From NCBI RefSeq assembly GCF_029076695.1, contig NZ_JARFIK010000001.1, forward strand, positions 62,001-126,000: DNA of 64,000 bases, read 5' to 3'. Origin of the DNA: Adlercreutzia equolifaciens (GTDB taxonomy: Bacteria; Actinomycetota; Coriobacteriia; Coriobacteriales; Eggerthellaceae). Below the pieces are notes generated by a model. The model saw only the letters and a list, made by a program, of their open reading frames with translations. It did not search any database and was not told where the DNA came from. The translations under genes were made by a program, and so were the position numbers. Positions within the stretch are counted from its first letter, which is position 1. Each line of letters begins with the position of its first letter. Below are positions 32,713 through 40,430 of this stretch, one piece after another.

Positions 32713-33885
32713 CTACGCAACAAACTCCATCAGGTCGCTGCGCAGCAGGAAGTCGCGCTCTTGGGCGCCCTTGCCCTCCGCATCGGTTTCCAGGAATAAA
32801 AAGCCATAGAAGCCCACGGTTTGGGCATCGAAGGGCAGATAGGCCAGCACCTGGCTGAACCGATCGCAGAGCGCCTGCCCGTCGAAGGGACGGTCAAGAT
32901 CGACCTGGGGCGCTGGGTTGAGCAGCGACATGGAAAACACCTTGCCCGGATGGGCACCGTAAAGGGCTTCCAGGTCAACCGACTGATCCTCGAGAAAGGC
33001 CTCGCAGGTGCGCAGGCCCACGCCGTAATAGGCCACATCGGTGCCACCCAAACCGGCAAACCGCAACGGGTTGAACTCGATAGGAGCAATGACGTCGCCG
33101 TCCACGCGCAACTCCACGTGCACGGGAATACTGCGCGCACCCACCACGGCATTCACCTGGTCGAGCCATGCCGTGAAACGCGGCTCCCAGGTTTTGACGA
33201 TGGCCTCATCGGTAAGGTACAGACGGTCGGATGTGTCCTCAGGCCCGGCGAAATCGTGGCGAAGAATATTCAGGATATGAGCCTTTCCCGCTTCGTCGAA
33301 ATAGGCATCAAGCGCGTATTCCGTGCCTGAAAGGTACTCTTCGAGAACGTAGATGCCACCTCCCACCACGCTTTCCGGATAACGGCGATGCCAATCGTTC
33401 TCGTGGCGAGCGATATCGGCCACCGCGTTGGCCCAGTCGTCACGCTCTTCGATAACGTAGACGCCCATGGAGCAGAAGCCCACGGCCGGTTTCAACACCA
33501 CCGGCAAGGGCAGATCGTCCACGTTGATGGCATCGAGCTCCTGACGGCTTACCGTGGCATAGAAGAGCCCGGGATTAAGCGGTGCCAGCTTCTCGCGCAT
33601 GGCCGCCTTGTCCTTGAAAAGCTCAATGGCACCGGTCAGCGTCGGGTTGTCCACGTGCTCCAAAATCCAGGCCAGGGCGTTCTCGGAATTCGTGTAGACA
33701 CGCTCCCCCGCCTCCAAGCGGCGGATTACCTCCGCCTCATCGACCAGATTAAGCGGCGTCAGGCCCTGAGCCGCAAGGCCCTCGGAAGACTGACGGGCAA
33801 ACGCGTTCTGCAGCACCGGATGCTGCGAGGCGGAAAGCCACTGCAACTGAACGGGCGAAACATAGGGCTCATCAAGAATAACCAT
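32713..33885 (-). CDS. ATP-grasp domain protein
   Basis: A 390-residue cytoplasmic protein with an ATP-grasp fold: 'LPVVLKPAVGFCSMGVYVI' (about 145-163), the nucleotide-binding 'GGIYVLEEYLSG', and metal-binding 'VHVELRVDGDVIAPIEFNP' (about 260-278). Such enzymes form acid-amine or acid-thiol bonds via acyl phosphates; the substrate here is unknown. The ATG follows AGGAGGTTTCC. It lies 50 bases downstream of the DUF4430 lipoprotein gene in the same orientation, so it may share the cobalamin riboswitch. Confidence 0.78.
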   Translation of the reverse strand: MVILDEPYVSPVQLQWLSASQHPVLQNAFARQSSEGLAAQGLTPLNLVDEAEVIRRLEAGERVYTNSENALAWILEHVDNPTLTGAIELFKDKAAMREKLAPLNPGLFYATVSRQELDAINVDDLPLPVVLKPAVGFCSMGVYVIEERDDWANAVADIARHENDWHRRYPESVVGGGIYVLEEYLSGTEYALDAYFDEAGKAHILNILRHDFAGPEDTSDRLYLTDEAIVKTWEPRFTAWLDQVNAVVGARSIPVHVELRVDGDVIAPIEFNPLRFAGLGGTDVAYYGVGLRTCEAFLEDQSVDLEALYGAHPGKVFSMSLLNPAPQVDLDRPFDGQALCDRFSQVLAYLPFDAQTVGFYGFLFLETDAEGKGAQERDFLLRSDLMEFVA

Positions 33886-33935
33886 GGAAACCTCCTGGAA
33901 AGACAGGCCTGAGCACTTCGACGCGACGGGTCGCG

Positions 33936-34439
33936 CTAGCCGACGTAGAAGCTCCAGGTGACCGTATCGCCCTCGGCCAGAACGCACTCGTCGCAGCTTA
34001 CCGTGACCTGCTCGTCGTTAACGGTGTACACCCAGCCGCTAGCAGACCCCTCGGAGCCGTTCTCCACGCCGTTGATGGAGGTGACAAACTTGCCATAGTC
34101 GCCGTCCTCGTCCTGCACCGTAGCGCCACTGGCCTTCAGGGCATCATAGGCGGTGCCGTTCTGGGGGATGGTCACGTTGGTCACGCTGCTTTCAGCCATA
34201 CCGTTGTCGGGCATGTCGATGGCCACCGTCACGTTGATAGCGTCAGCTTCAGGCGCCTGCTGATCTTGCTGCTGATTCTGTTGCTCGGTGGTGGCCGCCT
34301 GACCGTTGTCAGCCGTTGCCGCCGCGTCATCTGCCGTATTGCTTGCGCAGCCCGATGCCGTCAGGGCAAACGTCAGGGCCAGGGCCAGAAGGGCCACCAG
34401 CCACTGGGGACGGGCCTTTGTCAGATCGAACTTGTTCAT
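33936..34439 (-). CDS. DUF4430 (transcobalamin-like C-terminal) lipoprotein
   Basis: A 167-residue lipoprotein. The signal peptide ends in lipobox LTASGC (about residue 31). A Gln/Ala-rich stalk leads to a DUF4430 domain (about 70-167) with 'GTAYDALKASG', 'YGKFVTSINGVENGS' and 'SGWVYTVND'. This domain is related to the beta domain of transcobalamin/intrinsic factor. The cobalamin riboswitch in its leader supports a role in binding corrinoid at the cell surface. The start has GGAAAGGAAC just upstream. Confidence 0.85.
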   Translation of the reverse strand: MNKFDLTKARPQWLVALLALALTFALTASGCASNTADDAAATADNGQAATTEQQNQQQDQQAPEADAINVTVAIDMPDNGMAESSVTNVTIPQNGTAYDALKASGATVQDEDGDYGKFVTSINGVENGSEGSASGWVYTVNDEQVTVSCDECVLAEGDTVTWSFYVG

Positions 34440-34499
34440 AGTTGTTCCTTTCCATCCAGGGCTCTTGTTTCTCGGCTCGGTATTCCGACTTCGCAGCGA

Positions 34500-34640
34500 G
34501 AAGACGGCACGGCCAACGGCCATGCGTCGTGACACCGCCTTACGGTTCCTGGCAGAGCGCGGGATTTGCACCCGCATTCCCCGAGACCTTACGGCACCGC
34601 CCCCATGGCGGCCCGAGGAGCCATAACACAACAGGCCCAT
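34500..34640 (-). promoter_or_regulatory. Cobalamin riboswitch upstream of DUF4430 lipoprotein
   Basis: On the minus strand the order GGTGCC, then GGGGAA, then GCGGGTGCAAATCCCGC, then GCTCTGCC and AACCGTAAGG matches the conserved core of cobalamin aptamers (compare GGGAA, GTGCGAATC and GGTAAGG in btuB leaders). It starts just after the terminator of the AICAR transformylase gene and ends about 60 bases before the lipoprotein ATG. Exact boundaries are approximate. No terminator follows, so control is probably translational. Confidence 0.85.
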
Positions 34641-34648
34641 TATGACGC

Positions 34649-34676
34649 AAAACGGCCGCCCCCAAAGGGACGGCCG
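34649..34676 (-). terminator. Rho-independent terminator after AICAR transformylase
   Basis: CGGCCGTCCC and GGGGCGGCCG stem with four-base loop, then TTTT on the minus strand. Confidence 0.8.
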
Positions 34677-34721
34677 CAGCTTGCAACCAAAATGAGACGC
34701 CGCAGGACGAGCGGAACCTCC

Positions 34722-35900
34722 CTAGTGGTGGAAGAGGCGCATGCCCGTAAACGCCATGGCGATGCCGTATTTGTTGGCCACCTCGATGACGTTGTCGTCG
34801 CGGATGGAGCCGCCGGGCTCGGCGATGTACTCGACGCCGGACTTGCGAGCGCGCTCCACGTTGTCGCCGAAGGGGAAGAAGGCGTCGGAGCCCACGGTCA
34901 CGCCGGACAGCTGCGCAACCCACTCCTTCTTCTCTTCGCGAGTCAGCGGCTCGGGGCGCTCGGTGAACACGCGCTGCCACTCGCCGTCGCGCAGCACGTC
35001 TTCCCATTCATCGGACACATACACGTCGATGGCGTTATCGCGGTCGGGACGGCGGATGCCCTCGGCGAAAGGCAGACCCAGCACCTTCGGATGCTGGCGC
35101 AGCCACCAGGTATCGGCCTTGTTGCCCGCCAGACGCGTGCAGTGAATGCGGCTCTGCTGGCCGGCGCCCACGCCGATAGCCTGGCCGTCCTTCACGTAGC
35201 ACACCGAATTGCTCTGCGTGTACTTCAGCGTGATCAGCGCCACGATCATGTCGATCTTCGCCGCCGCCGGGATCTCCTTGTTCTCAGTGACCACGTTGGC
35301 CAGCAGCTCCTCGTTGATTTCGAAGTTATTGCGGCCCTGCTCGAAGGTGATGCCGAACACGTCCTTCAGCTCGGCCTCGGCCGGCACGTAGTCCGGATCA
35401 ATCTGCACCACGTTGAAGCTACCCTTGCGCTTGGTCTTCAGAATCTCCAGCGCCTCATCGGTGTAGCCCGGAGCAATAATGCCGTCGGACACCTCTTTGG
35501 CCAGATAGCAAGCCACGTCGGCATCGCACACGTCCGACAGCGCCGCCCAGTCGCCGTAGGAGCACAGGCGGTCGGCGCCGCGAGCGCGAATGTAAGCGCA
35601 AGCGATAGGAGACAGCTCGCCTTCCTGCTCCACGAAGTACATAGCGCGATCAGTCTCCGACAGCGGATGGCCCACAGCCGCTCCGGCAGGGCTCACGTGC
35701 TTGAAGGACGCCGCCGCCGGCAGCCCCGTGGCCTCTTTCAGCTCTTTCACCAACTGCCAGGAGTTGAAGGCGTCCAGGAAGTTGATATAGCCCGGCTTGC
35801 CGTTCAGTACCTGGATGGGCAGGTCACTGCCGTCCTTCATGAAGATGCGCGACGGCTTCTGGTTCGGGTTGCAACCGTACTTGAGTTCCAGTTCGTTCAT
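34722..35900 (-). CDS. purH: Stand-alone AICAR transformylase (phosphoribosylaminoimidazolecarboxamide formyltransferase)
   Basis: A 392-residue enzyme equal to the C-terminal transformylase half of bifunctional PurH: it adds a formyl group from 10-formyl-THF to AICAR (ZMP). Hallmarks are 'LKYGCNPNQKPS', 'ASFKHVSPAGAAVG' with the catalytic Lys-His, 'YTQSNSVCYVKDGQAIGVG' and 'GSDAFFPFGD'. The N-terminal MGS-like IMP cyclohydrolase domain is missing; the PurO-type enzyme encoded just upstream supplies that step. Both are on the minus strand behind a ZTP riboswitch. AAGGAG precedes the ATG. Confidence 0.95.
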   Translation of the reverse strand: MNELELKYGCNPNQKPSRIFMKDGSDLPIQVLNGKPGYINFLDAFNSWQLVKELKEATGLPAAASFKHVSPAGAAVGHPLSETDRAMYFVEQEGELSPIACAYIRARGADRLCSYGDWAALSDVCDADVACYLAKEVSDGIIAPGYTDEALEILKTKRKGSFNVVQIDPDYVPAEAELKDVFGITFEQGRNNFEINEELLANVVTENKEIPAAAKIDMIVALITLKYTQSNSVCYVKDGQAIGVGAGQQSRIHCTRLAGNKADTWWLRQHPKVLGLPFAEGIRRPDRDNAIDVYVSDEWEDVLRDGEWQRVFTERPEPLTREEKKEWVAQLSGVTVGSDAFFPFGDNVERARKSGVEYIAEPGGSIRDDNVIEVANKYGIAMAFTGMRLFHH

Positions 35901-35974
35901 GGTTCTCCTTAGTCGTTAGTCCTCGGGGGCGGGCTACGGGGTGGGGCTCAGTCGCTCAAACAGTCCTCGCTCGG

Positions 35975-35999
35975 CGAAACAGCCCACTGGGCTGTTTCG
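35975..35999. repeat. Palindrome with CCCAxTGGG core (copy 2)
   Basis: CGAAACAGCCCA, one base, then the exact complement: a 12-bp perfect inverted repeat between purO and purH. It is related in length and core to 19429-19451. With no T-tract it is an unlikely terminator. Confidence 0.6.
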
Positions 36000-36091
36000 T
36001 TCGCTGCGGAACTCGCTTGGTGAGCACCACCCCGTATCCCTTTGCGCTCCCACATTGCAGAAATTTGGCTCAACTCTTGCTGAATGGGAGC

Positions 36092-36742
36092 TTAATCCCC
36101 CAAATTCTTGTTGTAGAGCTTTACTTCGCCGTTGACGTTGGCGTAGAGGCTTACTTTGTTGTCGTCGTTCAGGGCCGCCCACAGGGCGTCAGGCTCGGGC
36201 AGGTTCACGGGGATGGGCTCGCCGGCGAAAGTGGGCAGCGGGTTGCCGTCGCCCTGGTAGGTGCTGATGAAGTAACCGGTGCCCTCGTCGGCGCCCTCGT
36301 AGGCGAAGAACTCGCGGGTGCAGCGATCGCCATCGGTATGCTTCAGGATGGACATCTCGAAGGTGCCGTCGGGGTTCACGATAGCCGAAATGCGCGGCGT
36401 GAAGTTCGGCGCGTCGGGCTCGTACTCGCGCTGCATGCAGCCGGCACGGAAGCCGCCCGCCTCCACGATGGTATCGGTCTGGTCGCCGTTGGTGACCACC
36501 AGCGCGTCACCCATGGTGCGCACGGGGTGATAGATGATGAGGCTGGGGTCCTCCAGCAGCGCGGGATCGTGGGCCTCGGTGCGGATGCCGTCGGGCTCCA
36601 GAGCGAAAATGCGGTTACGGCTATTGCTCGAACGGCCCATGATGAAGTAGTAGATGACAGGTGCACCGTCGGCGCCCTTCCCCACCACAATGCCGCGTCC
36701 CGGATAGGGGTTGCTCGAAAGCAGTTCGACGAGATCTTGCAT
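36092..36742 (-). CDS. purO: Archaeal-type IMP cyclohydrolase (PurO family)
   Basis: A 216-residue protein with PurO hallmarks: 'NPYPGRGIVVGKGADG' (about residues 11-26), 'YYFIMGRSSNSRNRIF' (about 31-46) and 'PNFTPRISAIV'. It closes FAICAR to IMP, the last step of purine synthesis, which most bacteria do with the PurH N-domain. The neighbour downstream is the stand-alone transformylase. The start ATG follows AAAGGG by six bases. Expression is likely controlled by the ZTP riboswitch at 36871-36976. Confidence 0.92.
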   Translation of the reverse strand: MQDLVELLSSNPYPGRGIVVGKGADGAPVIYYFIMGRSSNSRNRIFALEPDGIRTEAHDPALLEDPSLIIYHPVRTMGDALVVTNGDQTDTIVEAGGFRAGCMQREYEPDAPNFTPRISAIVNPDGTFEMSILKHTDGDRCTREFFAYEGADEGTGYFISTYQGDGNPLPTFAGEPIPVNLPEPDALWAALNDDNKVSLYANVNGEVKLYNKNLGD

Positions 36743-36870
36743 GCACATCCCTTTCTCTCTGACGCCAAGGCGCCGCTCTCTCCTACACCGATCCGCTGGC
36801 GGCGGCACCGGCAGCAACCCAGCGCGTTGCGCACCGGATGGCCATCGCGCGCGCCGCCCTTTCCCCAACG

Positions 36871-36976
36871 AAAAAGGGCAAGCCGCTCCAACGATTCGGC
36901 TTGCCCAGACGGTCGGCGTAGTATGCGCGTCGCTCCCCCGTGGTTGCCCACGATAATCCGTCAGTCACGACGCGTT
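36871..36976 (-). promoter_or_regulatory. ZTP (ZMP/ZTP) riboswitch with terminator, upstream of purO
   Basis: On the minus strand GCGTCGTGACTGACGG, CGTGGGCAACCACGGGGGAG with CGACGCG, then CCGACCGTCTGGGC reproduces the pfl/ZTP aptamer order: GUGACUGGC, a GUGG..CCAC hairpin with GGGGAGCG, and 3' CCGCCUGGGC. The first and last blocks pair (GCGTCG with CGACGC). A terminator follows at 36871-36906 (10-bp stem GGGCAAGCCG, then TTTTT) and overlaps the 3' aptamer block, as expected for ligand-dependent antitermination. The ligand ZMP is the substrate of the transformylase in this operon. Confidence 0.93.
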
Positions 36977-37144
36977 CGATTGATTGCAGGGTACCACGCC
37001 CAAGCCCGCACGCGACCCGCGCACCCCCATTCCCCACGGCTTTTCCCGCTGACGGCAACGGGTGGCGTTCGAGAAGCATGAGCACTACCAACAGCAACCC
37101 CGTCATCGCTGCCTGAGAAGGCACTAGTTCGATACCTTTGGACG
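36977..37144. other. Intergenic region upstream of the ZTP riboswitch
   Basis: This 168-base stretch between the ATPase stop and the riboswitch should contain the purO promoter. No clear -35/-10 pair and no gene were found. Confidence 0.4.
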
Positions 37145-38518
37145 CTATACAGGAGGCAGCGCCACCTTAAAGGTCGTTTCACTGGCAGCGTAGGGCGCTT
37201 CAAGTCCGAGCGCGGCGGGCAGGCAGCTGGCGGCGTACCAAGGTAGATACACCACCTGGCCCACTTGCTCCACATTGAGGCGGGAGAGGACGTAGCCCGT
37301 GCGGCCCTGATAGTCGGGGCGAGCGAGCAAGTCGCTAAGCGCGGCGTGCGCCTTCGGCGACCAGCCCGACTTGATTTCCAGGGGAATAACCCCTCCCAAG
37401 CCGTCCTCAACTAGGAAGTCGACTTCCCCGCGCTTTCTGTTCATGTAGTAGAACAAGTCGCACCCGAGGGCAGCAAGTTGCTGCGCGAATACATTCTCGA
37501 AAAGGTGTCCGTAATTCGCCTTGCGATTGTCCAAGAACACTTCCCGAGCAACACTTGAGGGATAGCGACTCACCAACATGCCCGTATCCGACTCGTAGAG
37601 TTTGAAGCTGCTCGCTACTTCCGTCGCCATAAGAGGGCTCTTGGGATCACGCACCACATCGCATTTGAGAGCCACACCTGCTGAAACCAGCCAATAGAAA
37701 TCAAGCTTGTACTTATCGTAGCGCGCACCCTCGCCGAGGGAGTTGAGCTTGAATCGCATTGACTTCGCATCAAGCTGCAGCGGCAGCTGCTCGAAGATGG
37801 CCCGCACTTCGGGAGCCATAGCGCCCGCATATTTCGTGACATCGTGCACATAGTTGGCCACGAGTCCTACCTGCGTCTCCCGCACACGGGAAAAATCTTG
37901 CGAGTCAACGAATACCTGCACCGCAGCAGGCATGCCTCCCACCACCACATAGGTTCGGAAGTAGGCAAGCAGACTTTCGTGAATGTAGTCGGGCACGGGC
38001 TTCTTATTGCGGCAGCATTCTGCCACCGTTTCCAGTGCCTCGGAACTCACATCGTTAGCCCAGCAGAACTCCTCAAAATCCATCGGGTACATGCGAACTT
38101 CTGACACAAACCCTACGGGATAGGATCGAACTTTCTTCAGTTCTGTTCCCAGCATAGAACCTGAGAAAGCGTACGTGAAGCGGCCGTCTTGAACCAGGAA
38201 TTTCGCCATCGTGAGGATGTCGGGCAACTCCTGAATTTCATCGAAGAAGACAAGCGTCTTGCCAGGTACTAACTTATTTTCAGCAAAGAAGGACAGGCGG
38301 GCTATCAAGTCGGCGGGGTTGCGCGCCTGAGACAGTGCCTGCTTAGCCTCATCATTCTCAAGGAAGTTGATTGTCACGAGCGAATCGAACGTCTCCCGGC
38401 CAAGCCTCTCGACAAGAAAGCTCTTTCCTATCTGACGCGCTCCCGTAACGAGGAGCGCCGTCTTGTCGCAGTTTTTGCGCCACCGCAGGAGCGCTTGATA
38501 GGCCTTTCGCTCGAACAA
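37145..38518 (-). CDS. AAA ATPase with DUF4143 domain
   Basis: A 457-residue protein. The AAA_14 ATPase has Walker A 'VTGARQIGKSFLVERL' (about residue 23) and Walker B 'LVFFDEIQELPD' (about 90). The C-terminal DUF4143 (about 195-400) resembles a nuclease-like fold ('ENVFAQQLAALGCDLFYYMN', 'EVDFLV', 'VIPLEIKSG'), close to the D-ExK pattern of restriction-like nucleases. Start: TTG at 38518 with AGAGGAGG six bases upstream; an in-frame GTG further upstream would place this site inside the gene. Function of the family is not settled. An AT-rich region with direct repeats lies upstream. Confidence 0.85.
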   Translation of the reverse strand: MFERKAYQALLRWRKNCDKTALLVTGARQIGKSFLVERLGRETFDSLVTINFLENDEAKQALSQARNPADLIARLSFFAENKLVPGKTLVFFDEIQELPDILTMAKFLVQDGRFTYAFSGSMLGTELKKVRSYPVGFVSEVRMYPMDFEEFCWANDVSSEALETVAECCRNKKPVPDYIHESLLAYFRTYVVVGGMPAAVQVFVDSQDFSRVRETQVGLVANYVHDVTKYAGAMAPEVRAIFEQLPLQLDAKSMRFKLNSLGEGARYDKYKLDFYWLVSAGVALKCDVVRDPKSPLMATEVASSFKLYESDTGMLVSRYPSSVAREVFLDNRKANYGHLFENVFAQQLAALGCDLFYYMNRKRGEVDFLVEDGLGGVIPLEIKSGWSPKAHAALSDLLARPDYQGRTGYVLSRLNVEQVGQVVYLPWYAASCLPAALGLEAPYAASETTFKVALPPV

Positions 38519-38586
38519 AGCAGAGCCTCCTCTCACGACGGAACAGCCGATCTACATTTTTGCGCATTTTTCTCTCTAGCAGATTA

Positions 38587-38605
38587 ACACTTTTGCAAAG
38601 TTTTT
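38587..38605. repeat. 19-bp direct repeat, copy 1, upstream of the ATPase gene
   Basis: ACACTTTTGCAAAGTTTTT occurs here and again at 38642-38660, 55 bases apart, inside an AT-rich stretch (38555-38690) that stands out against the GC-rich surroundings. The core CTTTTGCAAAG is an imperfect palindrome. Confidence 0.7.
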
Positions 38606-38641
38606 CTTACATAAATGTGCAATTTTTCAGAGCACTTTTCG

Positions 38642-38660
38642 ACACTTTTGCAAAGTTTTT
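38642..38660. repeat. 19-bp direct repeat, copy 2
   Basis: Identical to 38587-38605. Both copies lie upstream of the ATPase start (38518), so they could be operator sites or part of a replaced segment. Confidence 0.7.
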
Positions 38661-38705
38661 TGCAAACATCCTAGCCATCGAAGCACGTTCCTTTTCGCAA
38701 GCAGC

Positions 38706-38737
38706 AAAAGAGCCGCTGCTTGCGAGCAGCGGCTCTT
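38706..38737 (-). terminator. Rho-independent terminator after xdhC
   Basis: A 12-bp stem (AAGAGCCGCTGC and complement) with six-base loop, then TTTT on the minus strand. It closes the purM-purN-xdhC transcript. Confidence 0.8.
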
Positions 38738-38783
38738 CGTCGAATCGGCTTATGCGGAAAACGCGATTACGCGTAGCCCAAAC

Positions 38784-39776
38784 CTAGGCGCGGCCCAGGC
38801 TCTTTTCGTGGCGCTCGCGGGCCTCGTCGCTGTAGCGCTGCTGGTAGCGCACGTCCACCAGCTCGGCCACGATGGCGATAGCCAGCTCGGCCGGGGTCTT
38901 CGCGCCGAACTTCAGGCCGATGGGGCGCTTCACGCGGTCCCAGTCCGCCTCGGTAATGCCGGCGTTGATGACCAGGTCGTGCACGGTGGAGTTCTTGCCC
39001 GCGCAACCCATCATGCCCACATAGTGCACGCCGTTCTGCAGCGCCCAAATGCAGCTTTCCGGGTCGAACATGTGGCCTCGCGTCAGCACGCACACATAGT
39101 CCTCGGGACGCGCCGGCATGTTGGGCAGCTCGCTGAAGTTGCCACCATGCAGCATGATGCGCTCAGCCTTCGGGAAGCGCTCCTCGTTCAGGAAGGCCGG
39201 ATCGTAGTCCACCGCAATCACGTGAAAACCCACGTGATCGGCCAACGAAGCCACTTCCACCGCCGCGTCCGACGCACCCAGCAGCCACACGCGCACCTTG
39301 CCGAACAGCGGCTCGCTGGCCCAGGTAAGGCCATCGAACTGATCGTTGTGCATGGAGGGTCCGCGGGTGACGTCCTTCGCCTGGAATACATCGCGAGGGC
39401 TCAGCTCGCGCGAAGCGACAATTTCCTTGGCGTCGTTGCAGAAGAACACGAGGGACTGCCCGTCGGCAGAACCCTGATCGCCGTACTTCTTCGTGACCTC
39501 GTTGTCCACGTTGCTCACGGCCGCCTCGGCGTCGTAGACCACCTTGAAGCCGAGCCACGCCAAATCACCTTCGTCCATGGCCTGCAGGGCACGTTCGAAC
39601 GTGGGAATATCGGCCTCGGTAAGCGAGGCCGCAATTGCCGCAAGCGCCTCGGGGCCAATGTGGGGGTCGCCCGCCGTCGCCTCTTCCGAAAAGGCCGGGG
39701 CGTCCTCCACAGTGATAGTCGGGGTCTTTCCCGCCTTCAGATCTTCAATAATTGCTTCAATAACTTCACGTTTCAT
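38784..39776 (-). CDS. XdhC/CoxI family protein (molybdenum hydroxylase maturation)
   Basis: A 330-residue protein whose C-terminal Rossmann domain is of XdhC type: 'VRVWLLGASDAAVEVASLAD' (about 164-183), 'VIAVDYDPAF', 'VCVLTRGHMFD', 'YVGMMGCAGKN' and 'RPIGLKFGAKTPAELAIAIV'. XdhC-family proteins help insert sulfurated molybdenum cofactor into xanthine dehydrogenase-like enzymes. No such enzyme is in the window. It follows purN by 9 bases, linking it to purine metabolism by operon. Confidence 0.85.
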   Translation of the reverse strand: MKREVIEAIIEDLKAGKTPTITVEDAPAFSEEATAGDPHIGPEALAAIAASLTEADIPTFERALQAMDEGDLAWLGFKVVYDAEAAVSNVDNEVTKKYGDQGSADGQSLVFFCNDAKEIVASRELSPRDVFQAKDVTRGPSMHNDQFDGLTWASEPLFGKVRVWLLGASDAAVEVASLADHVGFHVIAVDYDPAFLNEERFPKAERIMLHGGNFSELPNMPARPEDYVCVLTRGHMFDPESCIWALQNGVHYVGMMGCAGKNSTVHDLVINAGITEADWDRVKRPIGLKFGAKTPAELAIAIVAELVDVRYQQRYSDEARERHEKSLGRA

Positions 39777-39785
39777 GAAAGTCCT

Positions 39786-40400
39786 TTACTCGCTGATATG
39801 AATGATGCGGCGCTCGTCCATGGTCATGCGACCTTCGGCAATGGCCCGTAGAACGCTGGGATAGATGACGTGCTCCACCTCGTGGATGCGCGCCTCCAAC
39901 GTATCGATGGTATCGTCTTCCAGCACCTTTACGGCCTGCTGGGCCACAATCGGCCCCTTATCGTAATCTTCGTTGGCCAGGTGCACCGTCACGCCCGTCA
40001 CCTTCACGCCAGCGTCCCAAGCGTCCTGAATGGCGTGGGCGCCCTTGAAGGCCGGCAGCAACGCCGGATGCAAATTCAGCACATGATCGGGGAAGGCATC
40101 GAGCACCACCGGGGTAAGCTTGCGCATATAGCCGGCCATCACCAGGTATTCCGCTCCCGCTTCCTTCATGAGGGCGGCAATGCGGGCGTCGGCAGCCTCG
40201 CGATCTTCATAGCAGCTGCGGTCGAACACCGTCACGGGAATGCCGGCCGCTTGCGCGCGCTCGATGCCATAGGCGTCGGGGCGCGACGACAGCACGTGCA
40301 CGATTTCCACGGGCAGCCCCGCGGCAATTTCATCAATGATGGCCTGCAGGTTCGTGCCGCTGCCAGACAGCAGCACGCCAATCTTCAGCTTTTCGGTCAT
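39786..40400 (-). CDS. purN: Phosphoribosylglycinamide formyltransferase (PurN)
   Basis: A 204-residue enzyme that formylates GAR with 10-formyl-THF. It has the nucleotide-binding start 'IGVLLSGSGTNLQAI', the catalytic 'NLHPALLPAFKGAHA' (about 108-122) and 'GVTVHLANEDYDKGPIVAQ' carrying the active-site Asp region. It sits between purM (30 bases upstream) and the XdhC gene (9 bases downstream). Start ATG follows AAGGAAGGGG. Confidence 0.96.
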   Translation of the reverse strand: MTEKLKIGVLLSGSGTNLQAIIDEIAAGLPVEIVHVLSSRPDAYGIERAQAAGIPVTVFDRSCYEDREAADARIAALMKEAGAEYLVMAGYMRKLTPVVLDAFPDHVLNLHPALLPAFKGAHAIQDAWDAGVKVTGVTVHLANEDYDKGPIVAQQAVKVLEDDTIDTLEARIHEVEHVIYPSVLRAIAEGRMTMDERRIIHISE

Positions 40401-40430
40401 GCGACCCCTTCCTTTGGCTGCAACGAGCCC

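Noticed and set aside
34545-34585. tRNA-like GGGTGCAAATCCC stretch
   Set aside because: No cloverleaf can be drawn. The surrounding blocks fit the cobalamin aptamer instead.
35934-36182. Short minus-strand frame between purO and purH
   Set aside because: It runs through the end of purO in another frame and across the palindrome; no coding signal.
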